The translations under genes and the position numbers were made by a program. A DNA stretch of 64,000 nucleotides from Azolla caroliniana. Lineage: Eukaryota > Polypodiophyta. The number at the start of each line of letters is the position of its first letter. Position 1 is the stretch's first letter. Under the pieces are notes generated by a model, which was given only the letters and a program-made list of their open reading frames with translations, ran no database searches and was not told where the DNA came from. This document shows positions 54,344 to 64,000 of this stretch, one piece after another. The stretch covers positions 17,732,001-17,796,000 of the forward strand of contig JBHGNT010000018.1 in the NCBI GenBank assembly GCA_043228905.1. The letters are read 5' to 3'.

Positions 54344-57300
54344 TTGGACAGCCCTAGATCTGTGCAGCCCATTAGTGGTTCCATTCCCTCTAAGCAAGTT
54401 AGCGATGTGTTCGTAGCCCAAGTAATAGTTAGTACTAAAAGTAACCCTCCAGTACATGTCTTAGCACTCCTAGATTCCGGAGCTAACTCTTGCTTTATGG
54501 ATAAGAAATTTTCTCAAGCTCATAAGATATCCCTAAGAAAACTCCAGTGTCCAGCCTCTGTAGTAGTCATTGACGGACGTCCCATTGCTTCCGGAAATAT
54601 CATAGAAGAGTCAGAGCCCATTAATATTGTCCTAGATAACTTAGCATGTGTAGTATCATTTAATATTATTAGTATCCCAGAACATCCTATAGTTTTAGGA
54701 TTACCGTGGTTCGAGTTACATAACCCAGACATAGATTGGAGAACAAGAGAAATCCGGTGTCGACAAACCCAAGGGTCAACTCAGAAGATGGCAACCATTT
54801 CGCTACGTTAGTTGCGTAACGAAGGGCGCGAGGAGGAAATGTTCCTCTTTGCAATATCAGTAAACCCCTCCAGCACCACTAAAGAAGAATCCACCGTTCA
54901 ACTTCCCGAGAAGTATTGTCATTACGCCGATGTGTTTGATAAAGTACAAGCCAACACACTTCCTCATCATCGACCGTACAATTGCCCCATCGATTTACAA
55001 CCGGGAAAAGAGCCGCCATGGGGACCAATCTACAATTTGTCACCAACCGAGCTGGAAGTCCTTCAGGCCTATATCGAGGAGAATTTGGAAAATGGTTTCA
55101 TTCGACATTCGAAATCTCCAGCCGGCGCGCCCATTTTCTTCGTCAAGAAAAAAGATGGATCGCTTCGTCTCATTGTAGATTACCGTGGCTTGAATAAGGT
55201 TACAATCAGGAATAGGTATGCTCTTCCCCTTATCTCAAGTCTTTTAGAACGGATCAATGGTGCCAGGTTCTTCACAAAGATCGACTTACGGGGAGCATAT
55301 AACCTTGTACGGATCCGACCAGGAGACGAATGGAAGACCGTGTTTCACACCAGATATGGGCACTTCGAGTATACGGTCATGCCGTTCGGCCTCACTAATG
55401 CGCCGGCAGTCTTCCAGCACATGGCTAATGATATATTCCGAGATCTATTGGATGATTGTTTGATCATCTATTTGGATGATCTAATGGTTTATTCAAAGAC
55501 CCAAGAAGAACATGATTCTCATGTACTATTAGTACTAAAACGACTTCAAGAACATGGTCTGTATGCAAAGCTGGAAAAATGTAGTTTCGGGTGCAACCAA
55601 GTGGAATTTCTCGGCTACATCATTTCGTTAGAAGGCATCTCCATGGACCCAGCTAGGGTCAAAACGGTGGTAGAATGGCAGACTCCGCGTTCGGTGCGGG
55701 ATGTGCAATGCTTCCTAGGCTTTGCCAATTTTTACCGGAAGTTCATACAAGATTACTCAAAGATCGTTCTACCTCTCACACAACTTACCAGGAAGGGACA
55801 ACCGTTCATCTGGTCTGAAGAAACGGACATGGCTTTCGAGAGTCTTAAAAAGGCATTTACATCGACTCCAATTCTAGCTCATGTTGATCCGGAAAAAGCA
55901 TTCATTATCGAAGCTGACGCATCGGATTTTGCATTCGGGAGCATTCTGTCACAACAGGGGAATGATGAGAAGCTACATCCTGTGGCTTTTCACTCACACA
56001 AGTTTGACGCCGCCGAAATTAACTACGAAATTCATGATAAGGAGCTATTGGCAATAGTGGATTCTTTTATGCAATGGAGGCATTTTCTGGAGGGATCCTC
56101 TCATCCAGTCACCGTATTTAGTGATCACAAGAATCTTGCCTACTTTCAAGATGCTCGTGTGTTGAATCGACGTCAAGCTCGGTGGGTCCACTTCCTCGCG
56201 CATTTCGACTTCAAAACTACATATTGTCCCGAGAAGCACCAAGGGAAGGCAGATGCATTATCACGACGTTCGTATCTAGCACCCCATCCCGGCGAGCCAG
56301 CTTTCGATAACCAAAAACAAGTCATCTTGGGACCGGCACGACTACAAGCAACACAGATCTTTGACATGCCCATGGATTCCCGCGTTATCGATACCATACA
56401 TGAAGACTTGAAGATAGATGCGTTCGCCCAAGCTATACTAGCACAAATTGATCCCTCTCGAGCGTCGTGTTCACAGTCGCAACCACCAGGTACGGACTAT
56501 TGGCAATTCAAATACCAAAATGGATTACTCTTCTTTAAAGAACTTTTGTATGTTCCTAATGGTTCTTGCCGCCTTCGAGTAGCTCAAAACTGCCATGACA
56601 CATATACAGCTGGGCATTTTGGTAGTACTAAAACATTACATTTAGTACAACGATCATTCTGGTGGCCCTGTATGTGACAATTTGTCGAGGATTTTGTTCA
56701 GACTTGTGATACATGTTGCAGAGCGAAAATGCCAAGGCATCATCCATATGGTTTATTAGAACCATTACCAATTCCAAGCAAGCAGTGGCAATCCATTGCT
56801 CTCGACTTCATCACAGATCTTCCAGTCTCTAAGGGGTTCAATGCGATTCTAACGGTGGTCGATCGATACACGAAGATGGCTCATTTCTTGCCATGTACTA
56901 AGGAGATCTCCAGTGAAGACACTGCCGAAATTGTCATGCGTGAAGTATGTCGGCATCATGAACTTCCCGATAGTATCATCAGCGACCGTGGACCCCAGTT
57001 CGTGTCAAAATTCTGGAAGCACCTTTTTAACATGCTCAAGGTCTCTTGTAACCTCTCCTCCGGCTACCACCCACAAACCGACGGCCAAGCTGAACGAACA
57101 AATCAAACGCTGGAGCAGTATCTACGGTGCTTTCTCAGTTATCATCAGGACGACTGGGCAGATATTCTCCACTTCGCCGAATTTGCCTATAACAATTCTA
57201 TCGACGCATCCACTAAAGTTACGCCATTTTATGCTTATACAGGATGTCACCCCCGGTGGAGTGTACTTGAAACCCCAGAGGTGTCCACAAATCCGTGCGC

Positions 57301-57901
57301 GGAGGATCGTTTGGAGCGGTTACGCAAGATACAAGCGGATTTATCTACTCATCTCCAGCAAGCTCAACAAACACACAAGGTCTACGCGGATCGTCATTAA
57401 CTTCCATCCAGTTTTAATATTGGAGATCGGGTGTGGCTGCTACGACGACACATCAAGACTACTCGCCCATGTGAGAAGTTGGATTATCGGTGATTAGGTC
57501 CTTTCCGTATTATTGGACAGATTAATGATGTCGCTTTTCGTCTCGATCGACCTCCTCAACTTCGGATACATCCGGTGTTTCATAGTTCTCTCCTCGAACC
57601 CTACCACGAGAGCACCATCCCAGGACGTCTTATCCAACCTCCACCCCCGATCGAGCTTGAAGATGGGCCGGAGTACGAGGTTGCGGCCAACCTTGATTCC
57701 AAGATTGTTCGCAACAAGCTCTACTATCTAGTCGATTGGCTAGGCTATAGTCCCAGCGAACGTACTTGGGAACCGATCGAGAATGTGACCAATGCTCGTG
57801 CTCTTCTTGAAGACTTCCATCGTCAATATCCACACAAACTGGGTCCTCAATCCAAGACGACTCATGACACTCGTCGTTTTAAAGGGGGGATAGTGTCATG
57901 A
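54344..57901 (+). pseudogene. chrom-1 pol: protease, RT, RNase H, integrase, chromodomain (4 stops)
   Basis: One frame, -1 relative to gag. Protease ALLDSGANSCFMD near 54,465. RT PIFFVKKKDGS near 55,130, YLDDLMVYSK near 55,470. RNase H EADASDFAFGSILSQQG near 55,910-55,960. Integrase HHCC (H..H before CDTCCR near 56,707), D in ALDFITDLPVSKG near 56,800, D in IISDRGPQF near 56,975, E in DGQAERTNQ near 57,085. GPF/RIIGQ module at about 57,500. Chromodomain YYLVDWLGYSPSERTWEP near 57,721-57,775. Stops: TAG 54,809, TGA 56,675, TAA 57,398, TGA 57,491, at positions expected to be Q, R, Q, W/R. The last codons and the stop lie inside the 3' LTR. Confidence 0.9.
57881..57893 (+). other. chrom-1 polypurine tract
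   Basis: AAAGGGGGGATAG immediately before the 3' LTR. It is also coding (the RFKGGIV end of pol). Confidence 0.85.
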
Positions 57902-58331
57902 TATGGCAAGACTCGAACCCATGACCTTAGGTTATATGGGTCGAGCTCTTGACCATTAGACCATCTATTGTAATACATAGGATATTATTTTCATTTATAT
58001 TTTATTATAGGAAATTAGTGTATATTCCAGATTTCTCTGGAACATTCTAGAAGCTTCAGGATTACTCCTGAAAACACTATAAAAGAGGGAATTAGGCATT
58101 ATGTTGAACCAAATTGGTTCAACACCAGTCTTAAGCCTTTTAGCCACCATTGTATATTCTCTTCATATAATACATATCTTTCTTATCATCACTCTCTCTC
58201 TCTCTCTCGATCTCTCTCTTTCTCTCCGTCTCGCTCACTCCTTCCTTCTCTCGAAGAAGTTCTACACCTCTCATAGTACTAATCCTTCGTTTAGTACTAA
58301 TTCCTTCTCTATCTCAGTATTGTTCCTGACA
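57894..58331 (+). repeat. chrom-1 3' LTR
   Basis: 438 bp. Differences from the 5' LTR are mostly transitions. The palindrome and TATA box are unchanged. Confidence 0.97.
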
Positions 58332-58363
58332 CGGAGGAGCTTGGTGAATTGGGTGGACGCCAT

Positions 58364-58560
58364 CAATTATAACCTGCCAGGACAAAGGTTAGTAGTGTAC
58401 CCATTCTTGCGTGTCTTGACCCTTGTCTACCTCAAATTGTTCTTTTTCTTCTTCTTCTTCTTTTAGCTTTTTTTTTTGTTTTTTTATTTTTTTATTTTTT
58501 TATTTTTTTATTTTTTTATTTCAAAATTTTTTAAAATATTTTTTTTATATTGTTGACCAC
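58364..58560 (-). other. E spacer: splice-acceptor-like site and A/T-rich tract
   Basis: On the minus strand this is A-rich (repeats of AAAAAAT near 58,465-58,520, then AAGAAGAAG) followed by ACTACTAACCTTTGTCCTGG and CAG just upstream of the extra ORF. That looks like a branch point and 3' splice site. No ORF. Confidence 0.4.
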
Positions 58561-58633
58561 GATATTGTATGGACCTAATGACATGAACAGTTTATTCATG
58601 GGATGGGGGGTTTGGAGGAGTTAAGTGGGTAGG

Positions 58634-58823
58634 GGTTCAAGGAGAACCTCTCCTCGAACTGGTGGGTAGGGGTTCGAGGAGTTAGTCTCCTCGAACCGGG
58701 GGTAGCGGGTTCAAGGAGTAAGGGTGTGGAGAACTAGTGAGGGGTTTGAGGAGGAAGGGGTTTGAAGAGTTAGTCTCCTCGAACCGGGATTAGGGGGTTC
58801 GAAGAGAACCTCTCTTTGAACCG
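58634..58823. repeat. cluster of four 27-nt hairpins
   Basis: Four units, each an 11-nt inverted repeat with a 5-nt loop. The perfect one is GGTTCGAGGAG-ttagt-CTCCTCGAACC at 58,671-58,697. The others, near 58,634, 58,759 and 58,797, have one to three mismatches. Spacers are G-rich. They lie between integrase and the extra ORF of element E. Confidence 0.75.
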
Positions 58824-59583
58824 GTGGGTGCGGGGGGTGGGTCGTTCGAGTGTTGTCTGAGGGTCTTTGTATATTTTTAAGGACCCAGACCTATGACGTC
58901 TTTGTCAAAGGGATGAGGGGGGCTTGTGGAGTACTTTTATGGGGCGCTCAGCCCCCTAGCTGTTTAGTCTTGTCGATTTCTATGGCCTTAACCTGGGCGG
59001 GGTATTTGACTGATGTGCGCAATTGTCGGGTGTCCCATGTAGTCATGGTGTGGTCGCGGGTGGGGAGCCGGCTTCGTTTGGGACCCAGAAGCTAGGGACG
59101 CCTTTGTGCCAACCTTGGGTAGTTGTGAGTGCTTTTCTAACTGGCCAAATAGCACGTTCTCCACGGCGTGGTCCTTCTGCGAAAACCGTGTGGATGTTCA
59201 CCCATTTGCGTGGTGTGGGTGTCTTTGTTCTAATGCTAGCGGCGTTCTAGTCATAGATGGCCGGTGGGTGTTGGCATTCTGTTTGGTTGGGCGGTTTCAC
59301 GCTTTGGGGTTCATCGAGGTCAATGGGACGTGATTCGAGTGTTGTTGCAACGAGGTTCTTGGACCTCACCCCATTTTTCGTTTGGAAGGAGACGATGTTC
59401 TTGCTTGGCTACAAGAGGCATTCTCTTATGTGACACCAATCTAAACCGAGGAGGCACTATGTGTACATCACTTCGGGTGGGACTACCCGAACTCGGATTG
59501 AGTGGTCGTTGTATTCTGTCTTGATGTTACACATGAAGGTTCCAAGGCAGCATGATGTGGAACCATCGAAGCCACGAAAGTTG
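58824..59583. other. E post-integrase region, no gene recognised
   Basis: GC-balanced, with only short ORFs on both strands and no family match. As part of E it separates pol from the extra ORF. Confidence 0.4.
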
Positions 59584-60102
59584 TCATTGCATACTTCGAG
59601 GTTTGGGCGACCTAGACGTCCCCATGTCGATTATCGCCGTTAAAGGTATGCCGTCGGCGAAGCATGGTAGTTGCATTGTCCCCTCATTAGAGTTGACCAC
59701 CTTAGCCATGGCTTCCGGCTGGGTGTCCCCTTGTCGTTTCAATCTCGCTTGCACATTGCGAAGGTCGGTTTCGAGTTGGGCCATTTGGCCTTCGGATGCC
59801 TTAAGTTTGGCTTCCACTTCTCGTTGCCAAGCCATGAGTAGAGCTTCGAGGGTGAGGGGTCTGTAGTAATGTTTGAGCTTGCTCCTGTTGATGAATCTGT
59901 TGATGTCGAGGCCCTCGAGCGCGCGTATTCGACATGCTCCCCTCTTGGTAATCTTTGAGACCACATATGGGCCTTCACCACGTAATTTAAGCTTCTTTCT
60001 GTGCCGTTGAGAGGCAAATTTGAGAGCCATGTCTCCTTCAGCGAGATCTTTATCTCTTACTTTGTTGTCGTGCCACGCCTTTCTATTGGCTTTCTTTGCC
60101 AA
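59584..60102 (-). pseudogene. E integrase C-terminus with coiled-coil extension
   Basis: Open for 172 codons. It contains the integrase C-terminal module (KLRGEGPYVVSKITKRGA, then the YYRPL ending). An unusual helical stretch follows (REVEAKLKASEGQMAQLETD, about residues 90-125) and an aspartyl-protease-like IPLTAIIDMGTS near the end. The extension beyond YYRPL is not typical, and its reality is uncertain. Confidence 0.55.
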
Positions 60103-60900
60103 GAGTGCTTGGAATGCGAGAAGGCGAGTTTCGGTCAGTCGTTCTAGGTTCTCTAGGCGTGATAGGAGGGGGTCCCCATCCCATCGTTCTTGTACAACTA
60201 TCCAGAGGCTAGGGACAATACCACTTCTTGTCCATATACTAGTTTAAATGGCGTGTGGCGAGTTGCGACTTTGTAGGAAGTGCGGAAAGCCCATAATGCC
60301 GCTTGGAGTTTGGTGCTCCAATTAGACCGTGAGGCGGCGATTATCTTTGTGAGCACTGCACATAACACCTTATTCGTGCTTTCTACTTGTCTGTTGCATC
60401 GAGGGTAATAAGGGGAACTCTTGCTGTGTGTCACCATAAATTCGCCTAGTAGATGTGATATCACTTCGTTGAGGAAATGGGAGCCTTGATCGCTAATGAT
60501 CTCAAGCGGACATCCAAACCGTGATATGATGTTTTCGTATAGGAATTTGGCGGTGCTACGTGCGTTGGCATTAACGCAAGCTTTAGGTTCTACCCACTTG
60601 GTAGCGTAGTCAGTGGTAGTTATTATGTATCGATTGAGGTTGGAAGCTCGGCTGATTGGACCAATAAAATTGATACCCCATTTCTCGAACGGTTGTCATG
60701 CCACCACTAGGTTTAATGTGTTGAAATCCGCTTTTGGCGGATGTTTGAAATGTTGGCACTCATCACATCGGCTTACATACTCATATGTGTCTTTAAAAGA
60801 GTGTTGGCACCATAGGCCGGACTGGAGGATCTTGCGTGCGGTGACCTCGTGATTGAAATGACCGCTTCCACATCCGCAATGAGCTTGTTCGAGGACGGTG
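60103..60900 (-). pseudogene. E integrase core
   Basis: Zinc finger: H in CGSGHFNHEVTARKIL near 60,860 and cysteines in SRCDECQHFKHPPKA near 60,770-60,730. Core: the first catalytic Asp is replaced (WGINFIGPI near 60,680, AAT instead of GAT), D is present in IISDQGSHF near 60,500, E is present in RQVESTNK near 60,385. Frame breaks and stops occur at about 60,700 and 60,190. A G-to-A change explains the Asp-to-Asn. Confidence 0.8.
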
Positions 60901-60939
60901 ACGACGTCATGGTCTGTTACACACCTCCGAAGTACATCA

Positions 60940-61489
60940 TCGTTACCTCTTCAGTACAAGTTGTCTCTGAGTATCGTGAAGGGGCCACATTTCCTTAACC
61001 GACGTGAACGATGTTTGATGCCCATGCTGGTATGGTGTCGATCGTGAATAATGTTGCATATAGTGCTTCATCGTCGACCCTAGTGGCTTCTTCTCCATTT
61101 GGTATTCGGGAGAAATGATCGGCGAGTACATGGTATTTTCCTTTTCTCACCACCACCTTGAAGTCGAACTCTAGTAACGTTACAATCCATCATGATATGT
61201 GCGTCCTGTGGCGTGTGTTTTGTTTACCAAGTAGAGGAGGGCTTGATGATCTACAAAAAACGAGAAACGTGACGCCAAGAGGTAATGGCGGAATTTTTTT
61301 ACGTTGTAAACCATGGCCAAAGCTTCTCATTCCATCGTGGAGTAATTTCGTTCCGCGACATTCAGTTGACGACTAGCGAAGGTGATCGGTAGGTCGAGTG
61401 CCCCTTCACTGGGTTGAGCTAGCACTGTACCAATCGCGAAGGCAGAAGTGTCGGTGTGAACATGGAATTCTTTGGTCCAGTCTGGGAAT
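60940..61489 (-). pseudogene. E RNase H
   Basis: FHVHTDTSAFAIGTVLAQPS near 61,465-61,405, then ITFASRQLNVAERNYSTME (stop) EALAMVYNVKKFRHYL near 61,380-61,280, then VDHQALLYL near 61,250. Then decayed sequence. Confidence 0.75.
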
Positions 61490-62516
61490 CAGAGGATGGG
61501 GGCCTTAGTTAGGCACTCTTTCAAGATCTTGAACGAGTGTGTGCACTCTTCTGTCCAAGTGTACTGCTTTAGTAGGGCGTAGAGTGGTCTGGCCTTGTCT
61601 GCGAACATCTTAATGAAGCGTCTATAGTAACCTGCATATCCCATGAACCCTTTTAGTTGTTTCTCGTTGGCACGAGGTGGCATGTCTAGGATGAGTTTTA
61701 CTTTTGCCTCATCGGTCGAGATCCCATGTCGGGACACAACATGGCCTAATATTAATCCATGCTTGACCCAGAACTGACACTTGAGTGGGTTGAGGGAGAG
61801 TTGATAGGCCCTGCATTTTTCGAACGTCAAGTGGAGTAGCGCCAGATGGTCATGCCATTTCGAATGGCAACATAAATCGTCGACATAGGACTCCACCCCT
61901 TGTCGTAACCTTGCCGTGAAGATATGGTATGCCGCCTTTTGATAGGTGCTCAAGGCACTTTTCAGTCCGAAAGGCATCTGCTTATACACGAACATACCAA
62001 ATTCAGTGGCGAAGGCCGTCTTGTGTTGATCCTCAGGCACCACCGATATTTGGTTGTACCCCGAGAACCCATCAATGAAGCTATAAGCTTTCGCTCCCGC
62101 GATTCTTTTGAGTAAATGTTCGATGTAGAGTATCGGGTAGTTGTCCTTGATGGTGGCTTCGTTGACTTGGCGGTAGTCGACACATATGCGGATTTGGCCG
62201 TTTTTCTTCGGGACGACTACGATCGGGGAGACCCAAGTGGTTCGTTTGATCAGGTAGATGATGCCTACGTCTAACATTTTGTTGATTTCAGCTTTTACTT
62301 GTTGGGCGTAGTTAGGGTTCATTGGGCGCGGCCTTTGTCAGATTGAGCGGGTGTCGGCTCGCATGGGGATACTATGGGTGACGACCTCAGCCGAACCCCT
62401 TTCATATCTACGTACGACCATGCGAACACGTCGCTAAAATCCGGGAGGGGGGTGATCAAGGACGTCTCCTCGTCCGACTGGAGATCTGTGGCTATGAACA
62501 TTGGTTTGGAGTCCAT
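61489..62516 (-). pseudogene. E reverse transcriptase
   Basis: The upstream part (DEETSLITPLPDFSDVFAWS, 62,516-62,322) is joined by a frameshift to an open RT of 277 codons (62,322-61,489). Blocks: WVSPIVVVPKKNGQIRICVD, FIDGFSGYNQISVVPEDQHK, MPFGLKSALSTYQ, active site SYVDDLCCHSK near 61,880, LNPLKCQFWV, and LGHVVSRHGI. The active site is intact. The RT alone may be nearly complete. Confidence 0.85.
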
Positions 62517-62579
62517 CCCCTTCCCAAGGTTGATTTCTTTAACCCTCGCCGGTCCGTCGCATACCTCACCTAGGCTTTG

Positions 62580-63440
62580 AGGGGTGCGTTATGGTCTCTT
62601 ACAAGCCACTGCCCGATTCAATTGTTCATAAAGTTTGAATTGCTCTGGGCAGTCCACGTCTGTCGAGGTCTTTCGAGTGGTCGCAGTCTCATCTTGACAT
62701 GTGACTCGTTGTGCCAAGTCTTCGTCTTTTACGTCTACTTGTTTTCGCTGGGGTACGAGGGTGGTGACGTTCAAGCAAGAGATCGAGTCTCCATCCTCGT
62801 CGCAACACTTCGTACCAATGGGATATATTGCATCGATCGTGGCGAGAGCGTGTACCCAATTCATCTCTGACGTATCGAAAGCTACGGATTGGTCTTCTCT
62901 TTCTCTTGCATTCTCCGCTTTAGGATTGGCGGATTTTTGGGGGAACGGTTGGCCCCTGGCCAAGATCTGAATTGTTTTTGTGGGGTTTCACGCTAGGAGG
63001 TTGGTCTCAAACTCAATGGTTTCTGACTAGTCGTCCACGAGAGGGTTGCCCTCTTGTTCATGCACTCTTTGTGTGTATGCTTTGATGCGGAAGGTTTTGT
63101 TGTTTTTACGCATATAGATTGTATCATTCCCAACATCCATTACCAGGCGGCTTACACGTAGGAATGGTCTTCCTAGTAAGCACTCGTAGTCCACATGATT
63201 GGATGATCTTGTGACGACAAAGGTGAGATTGAACTCGACTCCGTGGATAGTGAAGTGATGTGTAGGGATCATGCCTTCTGGCCGTTGGATGGACCCATCT
63301 TCCATTCGTAGTTTGACATCTGAAGGAAGCATTTTTGGGCTCCTCCACTTACACCAACATTCATAGTTGACGATACTCACCAACATTCATAGCTGACGAT
63401 ACTTACCCATGCTCTGGAGTCAATGATTGCATCACACGTC
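62580..63440 (-). pseudogene. E protease region
   Basis: Retropepsin with site AIIDSRAWV near 63,440-63,415 (D-S-G changed to D-S-R) and flap/C-terminal LLGRPFLRVSRLVMDVG near 63,190-63,140. A 27-nt tandem duplication (VSIV.YECW encoded twice, 63,358-63,411) breaks the frame with a TGA. A charged linker to RT follows (63,000-62,589). Confidence 0.7.
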
Positions 63441-63510
63441 GTACCATTCACGTAGACGGGTAGAGTGAAACTGGTATCGTTCCTCTCAAAGTGAGCTTCG
63501 CGTATATCGA

Positions 63511-64000
63511 CTAGTGGTCCTTCGGGTTCCTTGAGGACTGTGGACGTACGAGGAATGTGGGTGTGTATCTTTTTGCCATAACTTGCTGATAGGCTTCCAT
63601 TGAGGCGGCGAAGGACGTTGTGCCATGGTTGGAGTCAAGTTTGAGTAGTTCTTCAAGTGTGAACTCTATTTCCTTAGCGAGGAGAGGTCGTAGTTGGGGG
63701 TTGTCGGCCACGAAGGTGCTAGTGTAGCTCTGTACTTCGCGTAATGTGAGTTGTAATTGTAAATTTAATATTTGTTGGAGCAGAGCTGTGTTGACCTCTT
63801 TGATCAGGTTAGGATGGCAGGTGGGAGGTGTATCCATGTGTTGGGGTGGGGGGTTTACCCATTCTTCGAGTTGGTCGAAGTTTAAGCTTGGGAGACTAAG
63901 CGATTTTTCGAACTGTTCGTGGCGTATGAGTTTAATGTACTCTTTGACCTTTTGTTTTTCAGCCACTGGGTTTGGGTATATGCTGCTAGGTGTGCCAGTA
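63511..64000 (-). pseudogene. E gag/linker, partial
   Basis: Open at 63,966-63,511 (151 codons), reading VKEYIKLIRHEQFEKSLSLP and LQLQLTLREVQSYTSTFVAD, then EEYQQVMAKRY-like sequence. It is helical and upstream of protease, so it belongs to the gag C-terminal or gag-pro linker. The domain was not recognised. It runs off the window. Confidence 0.5.

Larger units (their letters stand above)
52655..58331 (+). mobile_element. chrom-1: complete Ty3/gypsy chromovirus
   Basis: 5677 bp with 438-bp LTRs at 52,655-53,092 and 57,894-58,331 (9 differences by my count, about 2%). Perfect target duplication CGGAG at 52,650-52,654 and 58,332-58,336. Gag and pol lie in different frames (pol is -1). A chromodomain ends pol. 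Purine tract AAAGGGGGGATAG (57,881-57,893). No tRNA-type primer site (TGG..) follows the 5' LTR. Instead 53,095-53,106 is complementary to 52,872-52,883. Gag type and priming mode resemble the Tf1/sushi/Tcn1 group. Confidence 0.97.
52088..58363 (-). pseudogene. E extra 3' ORF downstream of integrase (58,363-58,332 and 52,649-52,088)
   Basis: Start MASTQFTKLLRASPGN at 58,363. The frame crosses the chrom-1 insertion exactly when the element and one CGGAG copy are removed. It ends TAA inside the E LTR (52,088-52,090). Total is 198 codons with two in-frame stops, TAG (52,271-52,273) and TGA near 52,185, both one C-to-T step from CAG and CGA. Content: aromatic and Leu-rich LPGLTFFLRIGLWGVLPELV, then FQFNIADVCTMLHLLVDDIP. 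No transmembrane segment is certain. It has the position of env in retroviruses, but I cannot assign a family. An acceptor-like CTAAC..TTTGTCCTGGCAG lies 10 nt before the ATG. Confidence 0.5.
59584..64000 (-). mobile_element. E: Tat/Athila-like gypsy element, pol and gag part (continues off the right edge)
   Basis: Order leftward from 64,000: gag-pro linker, protease, RT, RNase H, integrase, then the region to its 3' LTR at 51,533-52,093. Chrom-1 is inserted in the last part. The RT and the absence of a chromodomain fit the non-chromovirus gypsy branch. The 5' LTR lies outside the window. Confidence 0.8.

Overview
The window is nuclear DNA of a land plant and consists almost entirely of transposable elements. 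Evidence is Ty1/copia elements primed by initiator tRNA-Met, Ty3/gypsy chromoviruses, Tat/Athila-like gypsy fragments, L1-type LINEs and a hAT fragment. I found no convincing host gene, no genuine tRNA or rRNA gene and no CRISPR array. One chromovirus group (Tf1/sushi/Tcn1-like gag, apparent self-priming) and one very divergent Ty3 lineage primed by tRNA-Trp are unusual for flowering plants. I lean towards a seedless plant (moss, lycophyte or fern), but only as inference.

Left cluster (1-31,646), a nest four insertions deep. A truncated minus-strand chromovirus (chrom-2, 1-3267) abuts a LINE (3268-5537) that carries a 1-kb inverted duplication of itself (5636-6655). A minus-strand copia relic (copia-1) follows from 6656, and its 5' LTR is split (10,327-10,678 and 31,341-31,646). 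Inside that LTR sits element C (10,679-31,340), a gag-only LTR element. C holds element A in its 5' LTR (10,707-15,308) and element B in its gag gene (16,744-29,850). B in turn holds copia-2 in its 3' LTR (23,236-28,695). Target-site duplications support these steps. Removing B and one 4-bp duplication restores the C gag frame exactly.

A and B belong together. They share LTR termini, an 18-nt primer-binding site for tRNA-Trp, a 3' motif, 4-bp target duplications and an alignable gag N-terminus. B encodes gag, protease, RT, RNase H and integrase. A encodes only the gag N-terminus fused to a long GC-rich repetitive ORF, so A looks like a non-autonomous partner of B. A third family member is a solo LTR at 49,495-50,021.

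Middle (31,647-48,899): a probable solo LTR, a hAT transposase relic, a decayed Tat/Athila-like gypsy (F) interrupted by an RT-deleted copia (copia-3), two LINE pieces, copia fragments (copia-4 and copia-5), and a small non-autonomous LTR element (G) filled with a minisatellite and carrying a heat-shock-element-like motif.

Right cluster (48,900-64,000): chromovirus remains (chrom-3, minus strand) are interrupted by a Tat/Athila-like gypsy (E, minus strand, running off the right edge). E is interrupted in an extra ORF downstream of integrase by a complete chromovirus (chrom-1, 52,655-58,331; 438-bp LTRs, CGGAG target duplication, gag, pol and chromodomain). Chrom-1 has a 12-nt match between its primer site and the predicted 5' end of its own RNA, the signature of Tf1-style self-priming. 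Most premature stops across these elements are explained by C-to-T (or complementary G-to-A) changes, as expected for methylated, silenced transposons.
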